DNA from: a virus
Strand: one strand, 5' to 3'
Virus record (IMG/VR): IMGVR_UViG_3300023208_000010
Location: 1-33,966 of that record
DNA length: 33,966 bases
Shown: piece by piece, positions 6,410 through 13,418 of the stretch
Layout: the number at the start of each line of letters is the position of its first letter
Numbering within the stretch: the first letter of the stretch is position 1
Translations under genes and position numbers: made by a program
Notes under the pieces: generated by a model
The model's database searches: none
What the model was told of the DNA's origin: nothing
The model's input: the letters and a program-made list of their open reading frames with translations, nothing else

Positions 6410-6604
6410 TCAGCGGTGCGCCATGGCGAGTATGAGAAAGCAGACGCTGGCCAGCAGCAGCACGGCCCACACGATCCGATCCATGTTGCGGCGGACGTGA
6501 GGCGGCAGATCATGGTGCAGGGGCACCACGCTGCCGAACGGGCGGCGCGCGGTCGCGGGCTTGCAATCGCGGCAGCGGCAACGCTGATCGTGAATGCCGT
6601 TCAT
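6410..6604 (-). CDS. small membrane protein with N-terminal Cys cluster
   Basis: This 64-residue protein has CRCRDC at residues 9-14, a basic linker, and one hydrophobic segment at residues 44-62 (IVWAVLLLASVCFLILAMA) near the C-terminus. That is the layout of a tail-anchored small membrane protein with a possible metal-binding cytoplasmic head. It starts by ATGA overlap with the first gene of the operon, which supports the start. Its early expression and membrane location would suit superinfection exclusion or modulation of a host membrane protein. That role is inference. Confidence 0.65.
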   Translation of the reverse strand: MNGIHDQRCRCRDCKPATARRPFGSVVPLHHDLPPHVRRNMDRIVWAVLLLASVCFLILAMAHR

Positions 6605-7056
6605 GCGGCACCGCCAGCGCCAGCGCGGGCGCGGTTGGCCAGGCGTTCGCGCAGGCGGGCCTGTTCGCGGTCGCTTGGTGCGGGCGGAGCCTTGCCGATG
6701 GCGTTGCTGCCCGTGCGGTGGAAATCGCGCCAAGCCAGCCATTCGCCGCGATCCCAAATGGAGCGGGCGCAGATATTGTCCGCGCCGGTGGCGGGCACGC
6801 CGCGCTGCAGCCGGGGATTGCGCGGCAGCGGCATGCCGGAATGGACGGCCAGCGCGCGCAGCTTGTCGATCGCGGTGCGGGTGGCATAATTGCCAAGCCC
6901 CAGCTCTGCTATCACATCGGCCAGGCCCATGTCGCGCCATGCGGCGAACGGGCGGCGGGGTGCCGCACCTGCCGGGGGAGCAGGCGGTGCGGGCGGGGCG
7001 ATATTGGGGGTAGGTGGTTTATCCTGGGGACGGTGGAACGGGACAACAACGGACAT
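6601..7056 (-). CDS. first gene of leftward early operon, unknown function
   Basis: This 151-residue protein follows a strong ribosome binding site (AAAGGAGG, 5 bp before the ATG at 7056) and lies just downstream of the operator-bearing leftward promoter. Residues 10-35 are proline/alanine-rich and probably disordered. Residues 38-75 look like a helical domain (WRDMGLADVIAELGLGNYATRTAIDKLRAL). The end is Arg/Ala-rich. In lambda the first gene of this transcript is the antiterminator N. A short basic early protein would be consistent with such a role, but no N-like arginine-rich motif at the N-terminus is visible. I do not recognise the family. Confidence 0.7.
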   Translation of the reverse strand: MSVVVPFHRPQDKPPTPNIAPPAPPAPPAGAAPRRPFAAWRDMGLADVIAELGLGNYATRTAIDKLRALAVHSGMPLPRNPRLQRGVPATGADNICARSIWDRGEWLAWRDFHRTGSNAIGKAPPAPSDREQARLRERLANRARAGAGGAA

Positions 7057-7081
7057 ATTGGCCTCCTTTAGCGAGGCGCAT

Positions 7082-7133
7082 TTTCACGGATGGCGAAATT
7101 GTTGTCCAGTGGAAAAATTCACATATGGCGAAA
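7082..7133 (-). promoter_or_regulatory. leftward early promoter with two operators
   Basis: Two copies of the 17-bp dyad element lie here: TTTCACGGATGGCGAAA at 7082-7098 and ATTCACATATGGCGAAA at 7117-7133, with centres 35 bp apart. On the minus strand a TGGACA -35-like box (7108-7103) is followed directly by the first operator. The gene at 7056 begins about 25 bp further on. Repressor bound to either site would block this promoter. The -10 is not well conserved, as often in alphaproteobacteria. Confidence 0.7.
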
Positions 7134-7170
7134 AAATGTGCCATTGCCGCCAAAATGAATGCAACAGAAA

Positions 7171-7196
7171 GGCCGCAACCCTTGGGGATTGCGGCC
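7171..7196 (-). terminator. rho-independent terminator of the repressor gene
   Basis: GGCCGCAA (7171-7178) and TTGCGGCC (7189-7196) form a perfect 8-bp stem with a 10-base loop. On the minus strand it is followed by TTTCTGTT. It lies 33 bp past the repressor stop and before the leftward early promoter, so repressor transcripts would end here and not run into the early operon. Confidence 0.75.
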
Positions 7197-7228
7197 AGCG
7201 GCTGTCCAGATGGTGGCGTGAATAGTGG

Positions 7229-7642
7229 CTAAGCGGCGCTCTTGCGCGAGCGCGGGAGCGGCGGTTCCACCGGCTCGGGCTTGTAGCCGATCAGATGTTC
7301 GGCAGCGCCGAGTAGCGCGGCGCGGTTTGCCTCTGGCGCGGCGCGCAGCGCCTCGATCAGGGCGCGTTCCTCGTCGTCCAGGACGTTGGGATTGTTTTCT
7401 GCGGTCAGCAGCTCGGACGGCGCGACGTTGAACACCTTGGCCAGGCGCTGCATCCATTCGAGGCTGAGCGTGCGTTCGCCCCGTTCCATCATGTTGATGG
7501 TGGATATGGCGCAGCCTGCTTCAAGCGCGACCTGTTCCTGCGTCATGCCGCGATCGAGCCGCAGCTGGCGCATGCGATTGGGGGAGCGCTTTGATTGAAG
7601 CTTTGCCATGGGGAAGTGTAATATCTGCGCAGACTGCAACAT
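7229..7642 (-). CDS. phage repressor, XRE-family HTH
   Basis: This is a 137-residue transcriptional repressor candidate. Residues 24-78 are a classic XRE helix-turn-helix (RMRQLRLDRGMTQEQVALEAG, then STINMMERGERTLSLEWMQRLAKVF). Residues 85-125 are acidic and helical, probably a dimerisation or contact region. No LexA/CI-type peptidase domain is present, so RecA-stimulated self-cleavage is not expected. I choose the ATG at 7642 because GGAG lies 10 bp upstream; the ATG at 7609 would give 126 residues without a ribosome site. The gene is divergent from the Cro-like gene and flanked by operators on both sides, the usual place of the lysogeny repressor. Confidence 0.85.
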   Translation of the reverse strand: MLQSAQILHFPMAKLQSKRSPNRMRQLRLDRGMTQEQVALEAGCAISTINMMERGERTLSLEWMQRLAKVFNVAPSELLTAENNPNVLDDEERALIEALRAAPEANRAALLGAAEHLIGYKPEPVEPPLPRSRKSAA

Positions 7643-7670
7643 GTCTTTTCGTCTCCGTGATGTTGGAAGA

Positions 7671-7705
7671 TTTTTCCTCTGGACAAAATTTTCGCCTGCG
7701 TGAAA
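7671..7705 (+). promoter_or_regulatory. rightward early promoter with operator
   Basis: A TGGACA -35-like box (7680-7685) is followed by the dyad TTTCGCCTGCGTGAAA at 7690-7705, a form of the phage operator with one base less in the centre. The block from GATTTTTCC to the operator is nearly identical to the leftward early promoter read on the other strand. It drives the Cro-like gene and probably the replication genes. The GTG at 7700 lies inside the operator and is not the start of the Cro-like gene. Confidence 0.65.
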
Positions 7706-7714
7706 ATAGCAGGC

Positions 7715-7987
7715 ATGATGGTAAACGCAATCCACCCGCTCAAACTGTGGCGTCTGACCCAGAAGGTCGGCGGTGAAAAGATGAGCGCGACCTATGCGGC
7801 GCAGCAGATCGGCGTTGCTGTCAGCAGCTGGTCTGTCTGGGAGAACGGCCAGAAAGTGCCGAGCCCGGAGCAAATGCGCAAGATCTTCATGCTGACGCGC
7901 GGGCAGGTGCGGCCCGACCATTTCCACGACATAGCCGCATGGCGCCAGGCGCTGGGCCAGGACCTGAGCGAGGCCGACGCGGCATGA
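7715..7987 (+). CDS. Cro-like HTH regulator
   Basis: This 90-residue protein, divergent from the repressor, carries a helix-turn-helix at about residues 10-45 (MSATYAAQQIGVAVSSWSVWENG), preceded by LKLWRLTQKV. The pattern fits an XRE-type regulator. The C-terminal half (PEQMRKIFMLTRGQVRPDHF) is a short helical region. Start choice: ATG at 7715 or 7718 with AGG just upstream; the GTG at 7700 is rejected because it lies in the operator. By position and size it is the counterpart of lambda Cro, expected to bind the same dyad sites and favour lytic growth. That role is inferred. Confidence 0.75.
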   Translation: MMVNAIHPLKLWRLTQKVGGEKMSATYAAQQIGVAVSSWSVWENGQKVPSPEQMRKIFMLTRGQVRPDHFHDIAAWRQALGQDLSEADAA

Positions 7988-8103
7988 CACGCATTAACCA
8001 GATTCCGGCGGGTCGACTGAACCCCGATGCCGCCGGATGGCGCGGGGCATGGTTGAACCCCATTCCCGCTTGCCCCGCGCCGCACCCCTTCCCCCGGCAG
8101 TGA
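7984..8103 (+). CDS. putative small protein (39 aa)
   Basis: An ATG at 7984 overlaps the stop of the Cro-like gene (ATGA) and opens a 39-codon frame ending at a TGA just before the primase ribosome site. The product is proline-rich (NPIPACPAPHPFPRQ) and has no recognisable domain. The coupled start and the way it fills the gap between two genes argue for translation. Its short length and composition leave it uncertain. It could also be a leader that affects primase expression. Confidence 0.35.
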   Translation: MTRINQIPAGRLNPDAAGWRGAWLNPIPACPAPHPFPRQ

Positions 8104-8125
8104 AGCGTGAACGGGGAGGGGACAG

Positions 8126-9241
8126 ATGAGCGGGATCCGCAATTCGATCAGCACTGACGAGATTGTCGCGCAGCTGAACCAGCGCGCCGACACGCTTGCG
8201 CCGAAGCTGTTGCCCGGCGGGCGGCGCGAAGGGCGGCACTGGTGCTGCGGATCGATCAACGGCGAGAAGGGGAACAGCCTGAAGCTGACCGTTGCGGGCG
8301 CTGGCAAGGGGCTGTGGACCGATTTTGCGACGACGCAGGGCATGCCCGAGCATGGCGGCAACATGCTGTGCCTGGTGGCGCTGACCATGTTCGGCGGCAC
8401 GCATCAGGAAGCGTGGCGCGATGCGATCGCGTGGGCCAAGAGCGAGCTTGGGCTGGACGATCTGGACCCGGCGCGGCTGCAAACGATCCGCCGCGAGGTG
8501 CAGCAGCAGCAGGCGAAGGACGATGCGGCGGCGCGCAAGCGGGCCGAGAGGATGCGCGACAAGGCGCGGCACCTGTGGTTCAGCGCGACCGAGGGACTGG
8601 GCACGCCTGCCGAGCTTTACCTGCGCGGGCGGGGCATAGACCTGCGCGGCTTTCCGCCCGAATATCGCCGCTGGCCGCGCGCGCTGCGCTATCATCCGCG
8701 CGCGTGGTGCAGCGAAATCAAGGGCGAGCTGCCGTGCATGGTGGCGGCGATCTTTTCGATCGAGGGCGAGCTGATCGCGTGCCATCGCACCTATCTGGAC
8801 CTGGCGCTGCTGGACCAGGGCATCGTGACCAAGGCGAAGCTGAAGGACGCGAAGCTGACCATGGGCAGCTATGCGGGCGGGCACCTGCCGCTATGGAAGG
8901 GCGTGCACGACCAGAAGCTGGCGGCGATTCCGCACGGCACCGATATCTATGTTTCCGAAGGGATAGAGGACGGGCTTTCGATCGCCATGGCGTTCCCCGA
9001 GCGGCGGATCGTGGCGGGGGTGGCGCTGTCCAACATCGGCGGCATGCAGCTGCCTACCCAAGCGGGCAGGCTGGTGCTGATCGGCCAGAACGACACGAAC
9101 CAGAAGACGATCGACGCGGTGGAAAACAGCATCGCGCGGCAGCAGCGCGCCGGGCGCAAGGTGGCGACGATCTTTCCGCTGCCCGAGTTCAAGGATTTCA
9201 ACGATCAGCTGTGCGGGAAGCGCACGAAGGTGGGTGCATGA
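8126..9241 (+). CDS. Toprim-domain DNA primase
   Basis: This 371-residue protein starts after a strong GGAGGGG ribosome site. Residues 35-75 (HWCCGSINGEKGNS ... GLWTDFATTQ) match the N-terminal zinc/DNA-binding part of phage primases. A charged coiled region spans about 115-150. Residues 195-340 contain a Toprim core: VSEGIEDGLS with the metal-binding Glu, and the strand RLVLIGQND with a terminal Asp. It would make RNA primers for phage replication and probably works with the helicase encoded two genes on. The gene looks intact. The closest architecture known to me is the DUF7146/Toprim type primase of prophages. Confidence 0.85.
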   Translation: MSGIRNSISTDEIVAQLNQRADTLAPKLLPGGRREGRHWCCGSINGEKGNSLKLTVAGAGKGLWTDFATTQGMPEHGGNMLCLVALTMFGGTHQEAWRDAIAWAKSELGLDDLDPARLQTIRREVQQQQAKDDAAARKRAERMRDKARHLWFSATEGLGTPAELYLRGRGIDLRGFPPEYRRWPRALRYHPRAWCSEIKGELPCMVAAIFSIEGELIACHRTYLDLALLDQGIVTKAKLKDAKLTMGSYAGGHLPLWKGVHDQKLAAIPHGTDIYVSEGIEDGLSIAMAFPERRIVAGVALSNIGGMQLPTQAGRLVLIGQNDTNQKTIDAVENSIARQQRAGRKVATIFPLPEFKDFNDQLCGKRTKVGA

Positions 9242-9348
9242 TGGCCGAGGATTGGAAGCCGGGCGATTTGGCGCGGTGTGTGCGTAGCTGCGACGATGAT
9301 CCCGACATGGACGCCGAATGCGGCACCTGGTGCCGGGAAGCCGCCTGA
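9238..9348 (+). CDS. small four-cysteine protein (36 aa)
   Basis: The ATG at 9238 overlaps the primase stop (ATGA), and the TGA at 9346 overlaps the helicase start (TGATG), so this short gene is firmly embedded in the operon. The product begins MMAEDWKPGDLARCV. It has Cys14, Cys18, Cys28 and Cys32, a compact arrangement that could hold one zinc ion. The opening WKPGDLA.CV resembles small phage proteins with a beta-barrel start, here cut down to a knuckle. It could assist the primase. The role is unknown. Confidence 0.55.
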   Translation: MMAEDWKPGDLARCVRSCDDDPDMDAECGTWCREAA

Positions 9349-11255
9349 TGCCGGCCAATCCTTCCGCTATCCGGGCGCAGGCCGAGGAACCGATGGACGC
9401 GCCCGAGCTGGGCGCGGTGCGCGACGATGCGATTGAGCCGGATGAGCCGCCGATGCTGGAAGGCTGCCCGGTGCAGCCGCTGGGGCGGTTGAAGCAGCGG
9501 TTCTTTTTTCTGGACGACGAGCGCCAGCTGATCGACCTGGGCACGGATTTCAAGAAGGGCGAAATCATGGCGCTGTTCGGCAGGCATATGGCCTGGCTGG
9601 ACCGGCGCTGGCCGCAATATCGCAATGTCGGAACGCAGGCCAAGCCCGAGTTTGTGCAGGACTGATTCAGCCAGAAGGAAGTGCAGCGCGACCTGATTGC
9701 CGCGTGCGCGCATCGCGGGCTGTTCGATCCGCAGGGCAGGGTGCGCGGGCGCGGCGCGCACCAGGGCAGCCATGACGAGCTGGTGCTGCACTGTGGCGAT
9801 GCGGTGCTGGTGGCGGGCATGCGGTCTGCGCATGGGCGGATGATGCCGCCTGCCTATCACGAACCGGGGCTGATCGGCGAATATGTCTATCCGGCGGCGT
9901 CGACGCTGCGCCATCCGCATTCGACGGCGGCCGACACGGGCGATGCGATGGCGCTGCTGGACATGCTGGAAACGTGGAGCTGGGGGCGCGGTCGCATCGA
10001 TGCGCTGCTGATGCTGGGATGGTATGCCGCTGCGAACATTGGGGGGGCGCTGAAATGGCGTCCGCACATATGGGTGCACGGCCCAAGCGGGTGCGGCAAA
10101 TCCACGCTGGAAGACCTGTTTCGCGCACTGATGGGCGATTGGGCGATCCGCACCGAGGACGCGACCGAGGCGGCGCTGCGCCAGACGCTGAACATGGACA
10201 CGCTGGCCGTGATGTATGACGAGGCCGAGCCCGACGAGGACGGCAGCCGCGCGATGAGCAAGATCGTGAAGCTGGTTCGCCTGGCTTCATCGGGATCGAG
10301 CTCGATGCGCGGGGGCACCGACCACAAGGCGCAGGAATTCGTCATCCGATCGTGCTTCATGTTCACGTCCATCCTGCACCAGGAGCTGCCGCAGCAGGAC
10401 CGCAACCGCATCACGACAATGCAGCTGGGCCCGTTGCGGCAGGGGCTGGCGCGGATGACGATCAACGAAACCAAGCTGGCCGAGCTGGGCCAGAAGATGC
10501 GGCGGCGGATCGTGGAGCAATGGCCGCGCTTCAAGAAGACGCTGCTGGCCTATCAGGCCGAAATGCAGGAGCAGGGTTACGAGGCGCGGCACCAGGACCA
10601 ATATGGCACGCTGTTAGCCGCGGCTGATCTGCTGCTGTATGAAACCGCCCCTGACCCGATGGATATCAACGAGCCCGAATACCGGGTGCACGACATGGTG
10701 AAGCAGCTGGCGGGCGTGCTGGACGCGGTGCGGCGCGAGGCGGAAACCGACACCGATCGCTGCATTCGCTTCCTGGCATCGAAGCGGCTGCCCGCTGCCG
10801 GCGGCGCGCAGCAGGAGACGGTGAGCCAGTGGGTCGAGAAGGCGCTGAAGCGCAGCGAGATGGCGGGCGACGGTGCGGCGGGCTATGGCGAGTTCAACAC
10901 CAAGGCGCACGACAAGCTGAAATCGCACGGCATGAAGCTGGTAGAGCTGAAGGCGAAAGAGGGCGGGCGCTTTGGCCTGACCGAGTTTACCGGGCGCACG
11001 GTGAAGGTGTTTCTTGCGATCGCCAACAAATCGAACGCGGGCATGGCCGAGCTTTATCAGGGCACCATCTGGAACGGTGGCGTGTGGACGCAGAGCCTGG
11101 CGCTGCTGCCCGAAGCGGCCAAGGGCGACGGGTGCAAGACGCGCTTTGCAGGACCGGCGGAAAACTGCCTGATCCTGCCGGTCTATCATCTGGTCGACCT
11201 GGACGCGATTATTGCGTGGAACCGCCGGAATGGTGGGCATGCCGAGGGGCTTTGA
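9348..11255 (+). pseudogene. replicative helicase-like ATPase interrupted by in-frame TGA
   Basis: The frame from the ATG at 9348 (overlapping the upstream stop) to 11255 encodes 635 residues if the TGA at 9663-9665 (codon 106) is read through. Residues 50-105 (RFFFLDDERQLIDL ... GRHMAWLDRRWPQY) and the part after the stop (RDLIAACAHRGLFDPQGRVRG) are the two halves of a domain that I know as continuous in phage D5/helicase-type proteins. Walker A is GPSGCGKST near residue 246, and an MYDEAEPDED segment suits Walker B. The TGA probably replaces TGG. A GTG at 9681 has AGAAGGA too close for good initiation, so the ATPase part could be made at low level or not at all. Confidence 0.75.
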
Positions 11256-11939
11256 TGTGATTGCAGCGCTCTACGTCGAAACAGGCGGGTGTTATTACGG
11301 GCTGCCCGATGTTGACCCATGGGATATCGAGCGCGATGCGCGGAAATATGACGGGCCTTGGCCGGTTGTGGCGCATCCACCGTGTCAGCGATGGGGAAGA
11401 TTCTGGCATGGCAGCACTCGCAAGCCGCATCAATTCAAACTGGGTGACGATGGCGGGTGCTTTGAAGCAGCGCTCCATGCCGTTCGAACTTGGGGGGCGT
11501 GATCGAGCATCCCGCTGACAGTCGGGCGTGGGCTCATTTCAACCTCAACAGTCCCGAACGTGGGCGCGGATGGATGGCAGCGGACATGGTGGGCGGATGG
11601 ACCTGCTATATTGAGCAGGGGCATTATGGGCACGCATCGCGCAAGCCGACCTGGCTCTACGCATTTGCCGTCGATCTTCCAGACTTGAATTTTGCGCTTG
11701 GAGAGCAGCGACTGCCGCAATGGATGATTGATCGATACGGTTATGAAAAGGCGCGGCGCATCGGCGTGGTGGCGATGATCGGCGGCAAGAACAAGACGCG
11801 GATTCGCAACTCGACGCCCGAGCCGTTTCGTGACCTGCTGATCTCGATCGCACGCACCGCGCGTCCGCGAGCCTTTGACAGCACGGCAGGCCGTGGCATG
11901 ATGCGGCCATGTTCGATTGGCCGTTCTTTGCAGCGATAG
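11239..11939 (+). pseudogene. conserved phage protein frameshifted in a G tract
   Basis: Two adjacent frames, ending VRTWGA at 11502 and starting GGVIEHPADS at 11490, are the two halves of one phage protein. The first half has DVIAALYVETGGCYYGLP, HPPCQRWGRFWHGS and KLGDDGGCF. The second has EHPADSRAW, GGWTCYIEQGHYGH, GYEKARRIG, MIGGKNKTRIR and RDLLISIARTARP. One extra G in the run at 11492-11497 (six Gs) would join them into about 233 residues. The function of the family is unknown to me; the HPPCQRW and EHP motifs recall DNA cytosine-modifying or nucleotide enzymes. The ATG at 11239 overlaps the helicase end. The terminal 20 residues overlap the next gene and may be non-native. Confidence 0.7.
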
Positions 11940-12169
11940 CGATTGGCGCTGGCCGCGCGCTCGATCGGGCGGGTGGTGACTCGACGCTTCAGCAACCATG
12001 GGCCAAGCTGGCCGTGTTGGCCTGGTGGCTGGCGATATGGGCGCTCGAGGCGGATTCGATCGCGGGCTTTGCCGTGCTGGCTCTGGTGCCGCTGGGAGCT
12101 TATAAGGTGGCGGACGTGGTGACGGGCGCGGCGCTGGCCATGTGGGGGCGTTTCCGCCCCTCACAATAG
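11909..12169 (+). CDS. small membrane protein (86 aa)
   Basis: This 86-residue product has hydrophobic stretches at about residues 33-47 (KLAVLAWWLAIWALE) and 51-66 (IAGFAVLALVPLGAY), plus a weaker one at 5-14, predicting two membrane helices. It overlaps the end of the frameshifted gene by 31 bp and converges on the leftward gene at 12161, overlapping it by 9 bp. No ribosome site stands out. It is the last rightward gene of the early block. It might be a membrane anchor or small holin-like protein, but its place away from late genes argues against lysis. Confidence is limited by size. Confidence 0.45.
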   Translation: MFDWPFFAAIAIGAGRALDRAGGDSTLQQPWAKLAVLAWWLAIWALEADSIAGFAVLALVPLGAYKVADVVTGAALAMWGRFRPSQ

Positions 12170-12631
12170 CGTTGGCAGCCATGCGCGGATTCGGGCCGCG
12201 CTCTTGTCGTCTTTTCGCTCTACGCGGCGCAGAAGCTCTTTCCGCGCCATGTTCAGGGCGGTGGCGCGATCGGGCAAAAAGCCCTCCCACCCGGCAGACA
12301 GCGGCGAAGTGCCGCCGCTGGTTTCGGTGTTGTAGTCCATGCCATAGATCCAGCCCTGAAGCGTGTGCAGCAGCCGGATTTCAGCCGTAGGACCGCCCTG
12401 CCAGTTCTTGCGCGTGCAGGGCAAGGTGAGCCGTTCGGCCAGGTCATGGGGATAGACGCCGTGTTCGTTGGGCTGCACGTCCAGCGCCGGGGCTGCGGGC
12501 TTTGCTGGCAAGGCGGGCAGAGCGCCGCCTAGCGTGTGGTGCGGGCTGGCGGCCAGCAGCAGCGGCAAATCAATGCGCTGCGGCTGACTGGCGGGCGCTG
12601 CAGCGGTGCCGAATAGGTCTAGCTGGGTCAT
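12161..12631 (-). CDS. phage protein with C-terminal conserved domain, unknown function
   Basis: This 156-residue protein starts MTQLDLFGTA at 12631 by ATGA overlap with the upstream gene. Residues 1-70 are Ala/Pro-rich and probably flexible. Residues 80-156 form the conserved part: EIRLLHTLQGWIYGMDYNTETSGG, then SPLSAGWEGF and a long helix (ATALNMARKELLRRVER ... IRAWLPTL). I recognise the WIYGMDYNT..SGG pattern from phage proteins and from C-terminal ends of larger DNA-acting proteins, but no activity is known to me. It is the last gene of the second leftward operon. Confidence 0.7.
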   Translation of the reverse strand: MTQLDLFGTAAAPASQPQRIDLPLLLAASPHHTLGGALPALPAKPAAPALDVQPNEHGVYPHDLAERLTLPCTRKNWQGGPTAEIRLLHTLQGWIYGMDYNTETSGGTSPLSAGWEGFLPDRATALNMARKELLRRVERKDDKSAARIRAWLPTLL

Positions 12632-13038
12632 AGTGCCAACTCCGCCTGGCCCATCTGTCTGCCGCCGGTGTTGCGCTCGCGGCGGCGATGGTCTGCTGCA
12701 GCGCGCTCGAGCTGATCCGTCCGCAGATGCGCCAAGCTGGCGGCGCGGGCTGCGAATTTCTCTCGAGCGATGCCGCTGCGCCATAGGCGATCGATGCCCG
12801 CGCGCAAGCGAGCGTCAGTCTGTGCCAGTCGATCGAGCGCGGCGATGACGAATGCGCCGTCATATTGCTCAAAGCAGCCATCGAACCCGCGCGATCCGGT
12901 GCCGGTGTCGTTGGCGATGCACTGGGCAGCCAGCTGGACGCGCTGCCAGAACGGGCCGGGCGTTTCGGGATAATGCGCGCAAGGGGCTTTAGAGCCGCAA
13001 TGCTCGCACGGTTCGCGCCATGCGTAGCTGCGGCTCAT
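12628..13038 (-). CDS. hypothetical phage protein (136 aa)
   Basis: The start at 13038 overlaps the upstream stop (ATGA). The protein begins with a Cys cluster (Cys11, Cys14, Cys20 in CEHCGSKAPC, then CAHY) that could bind a metal together with His22. A long helical, Ala/Arg-rich region follows (FVIAALDRLAQTDARLRAGIDRL ... REKFAARAASLAHLRTDQL). No family is recognised. Neighbours on both sides are translationally coupled. Confidence 0.65.
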   Translation of the reverse strand: MSRSYAWREPCEHCGSKAPCAHYPETPGPFWQRVQLAAQCIANDTGTGSRGFDGCFEQYDGAFVIAALDRLAQTDARLRAGIDRLWRSGIAREKFAARAASLAHLRTDQLERAAADHRRRERNTGGRQMGQAELAL

Positions 13039-13340
13039 GCTGCACCGCCTTTCGCCTTGGCGATGGCGGCGCGTAGGCCATCAATCGCTGCTTCAAGGCG
13101 ATCCTCGTGATTGTGTTCCGGCGTGTCGATTTCCATGTCCCAAGCGGCTATTGCTTCAACAGCGTGCTTCAGGAAATCAGGCGCGGCGGCGAACATGTTG
13201 CCGAATTCATCTTCCCGGCCCCAAAGGCACGCATCTATCCGGCTCAGGTCTGCTGCCAGATAGTTGGACGGCATGGCACGCACGGTTTTGGAATAGCTGC
13301 ACCATTTCAGGTCCAGCGGTTTATCAGCGTTATGGGACAT
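13035..13340 (-). CDS. hypothetical phage protein (101 aa)
   Basis: The ATG at 13340 is preceded by AAAGGAG at 6 bp, which fixes the start. The 101-residue product contains a helix APDFLKHAVEAIAAWDME and ends DGLRAAIAKAKGGAA. This is the usual layout of small phage proteins built of two antiparallel helices with the end RAAIAKA.G. The function is unknown. It lies 79 bp after a hairpin that follows the long first gene of this operon, so it may be expressed less strongly than that gene. Confidence 0.65.
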   Translation of the reverse strand: MSHNADKPLDLKWCSYSKTVRAMPSNYLAADLSRIDACLWGREDEFGNMFAAAPDFLKHAVEAIAAWDMEIDTPEHNHEDRLEAAIDGLRAAIAKAKGGAA

Positions 13341-13383
13341 AAATCGCTCCTTTGTTGCTGTCCGACCGGATGGCCGCACAATG

Positions 13384-13408
13384 CCCGCCCGGACCCGATC
13401 CGGGCGGG
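13384..13408 (-). terminator. GC-rich hairpin between first and second genes of leftward operon
   Basis: CCCGCCCGGA (13384-13393) and TCCGGGCGGG (13399-13408) form a perfect 10-bp stem with a 5-base loop, 11 bp after the stop of the 334-residue gene. No T run follows on the minus strand, so it is a weak terminator or a processing and stability element. Confidence 0.5.
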
Positions 13409-13418
13409 TGGGGTGCGG

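Noticed and set aside
7643-7990. N-terminal extension of the repressor frame
   Set aside because: The extension runs antisense through the Cro-like gene and has no ribosome site, whereas GGAG precedes the ATG at 7642.
11909-12169. Holin assignment for the 86-residue membrane protein
   Set aside because: It lies among early replication genes and no endolysin is nearby; kept as an unassigned membrane protein.
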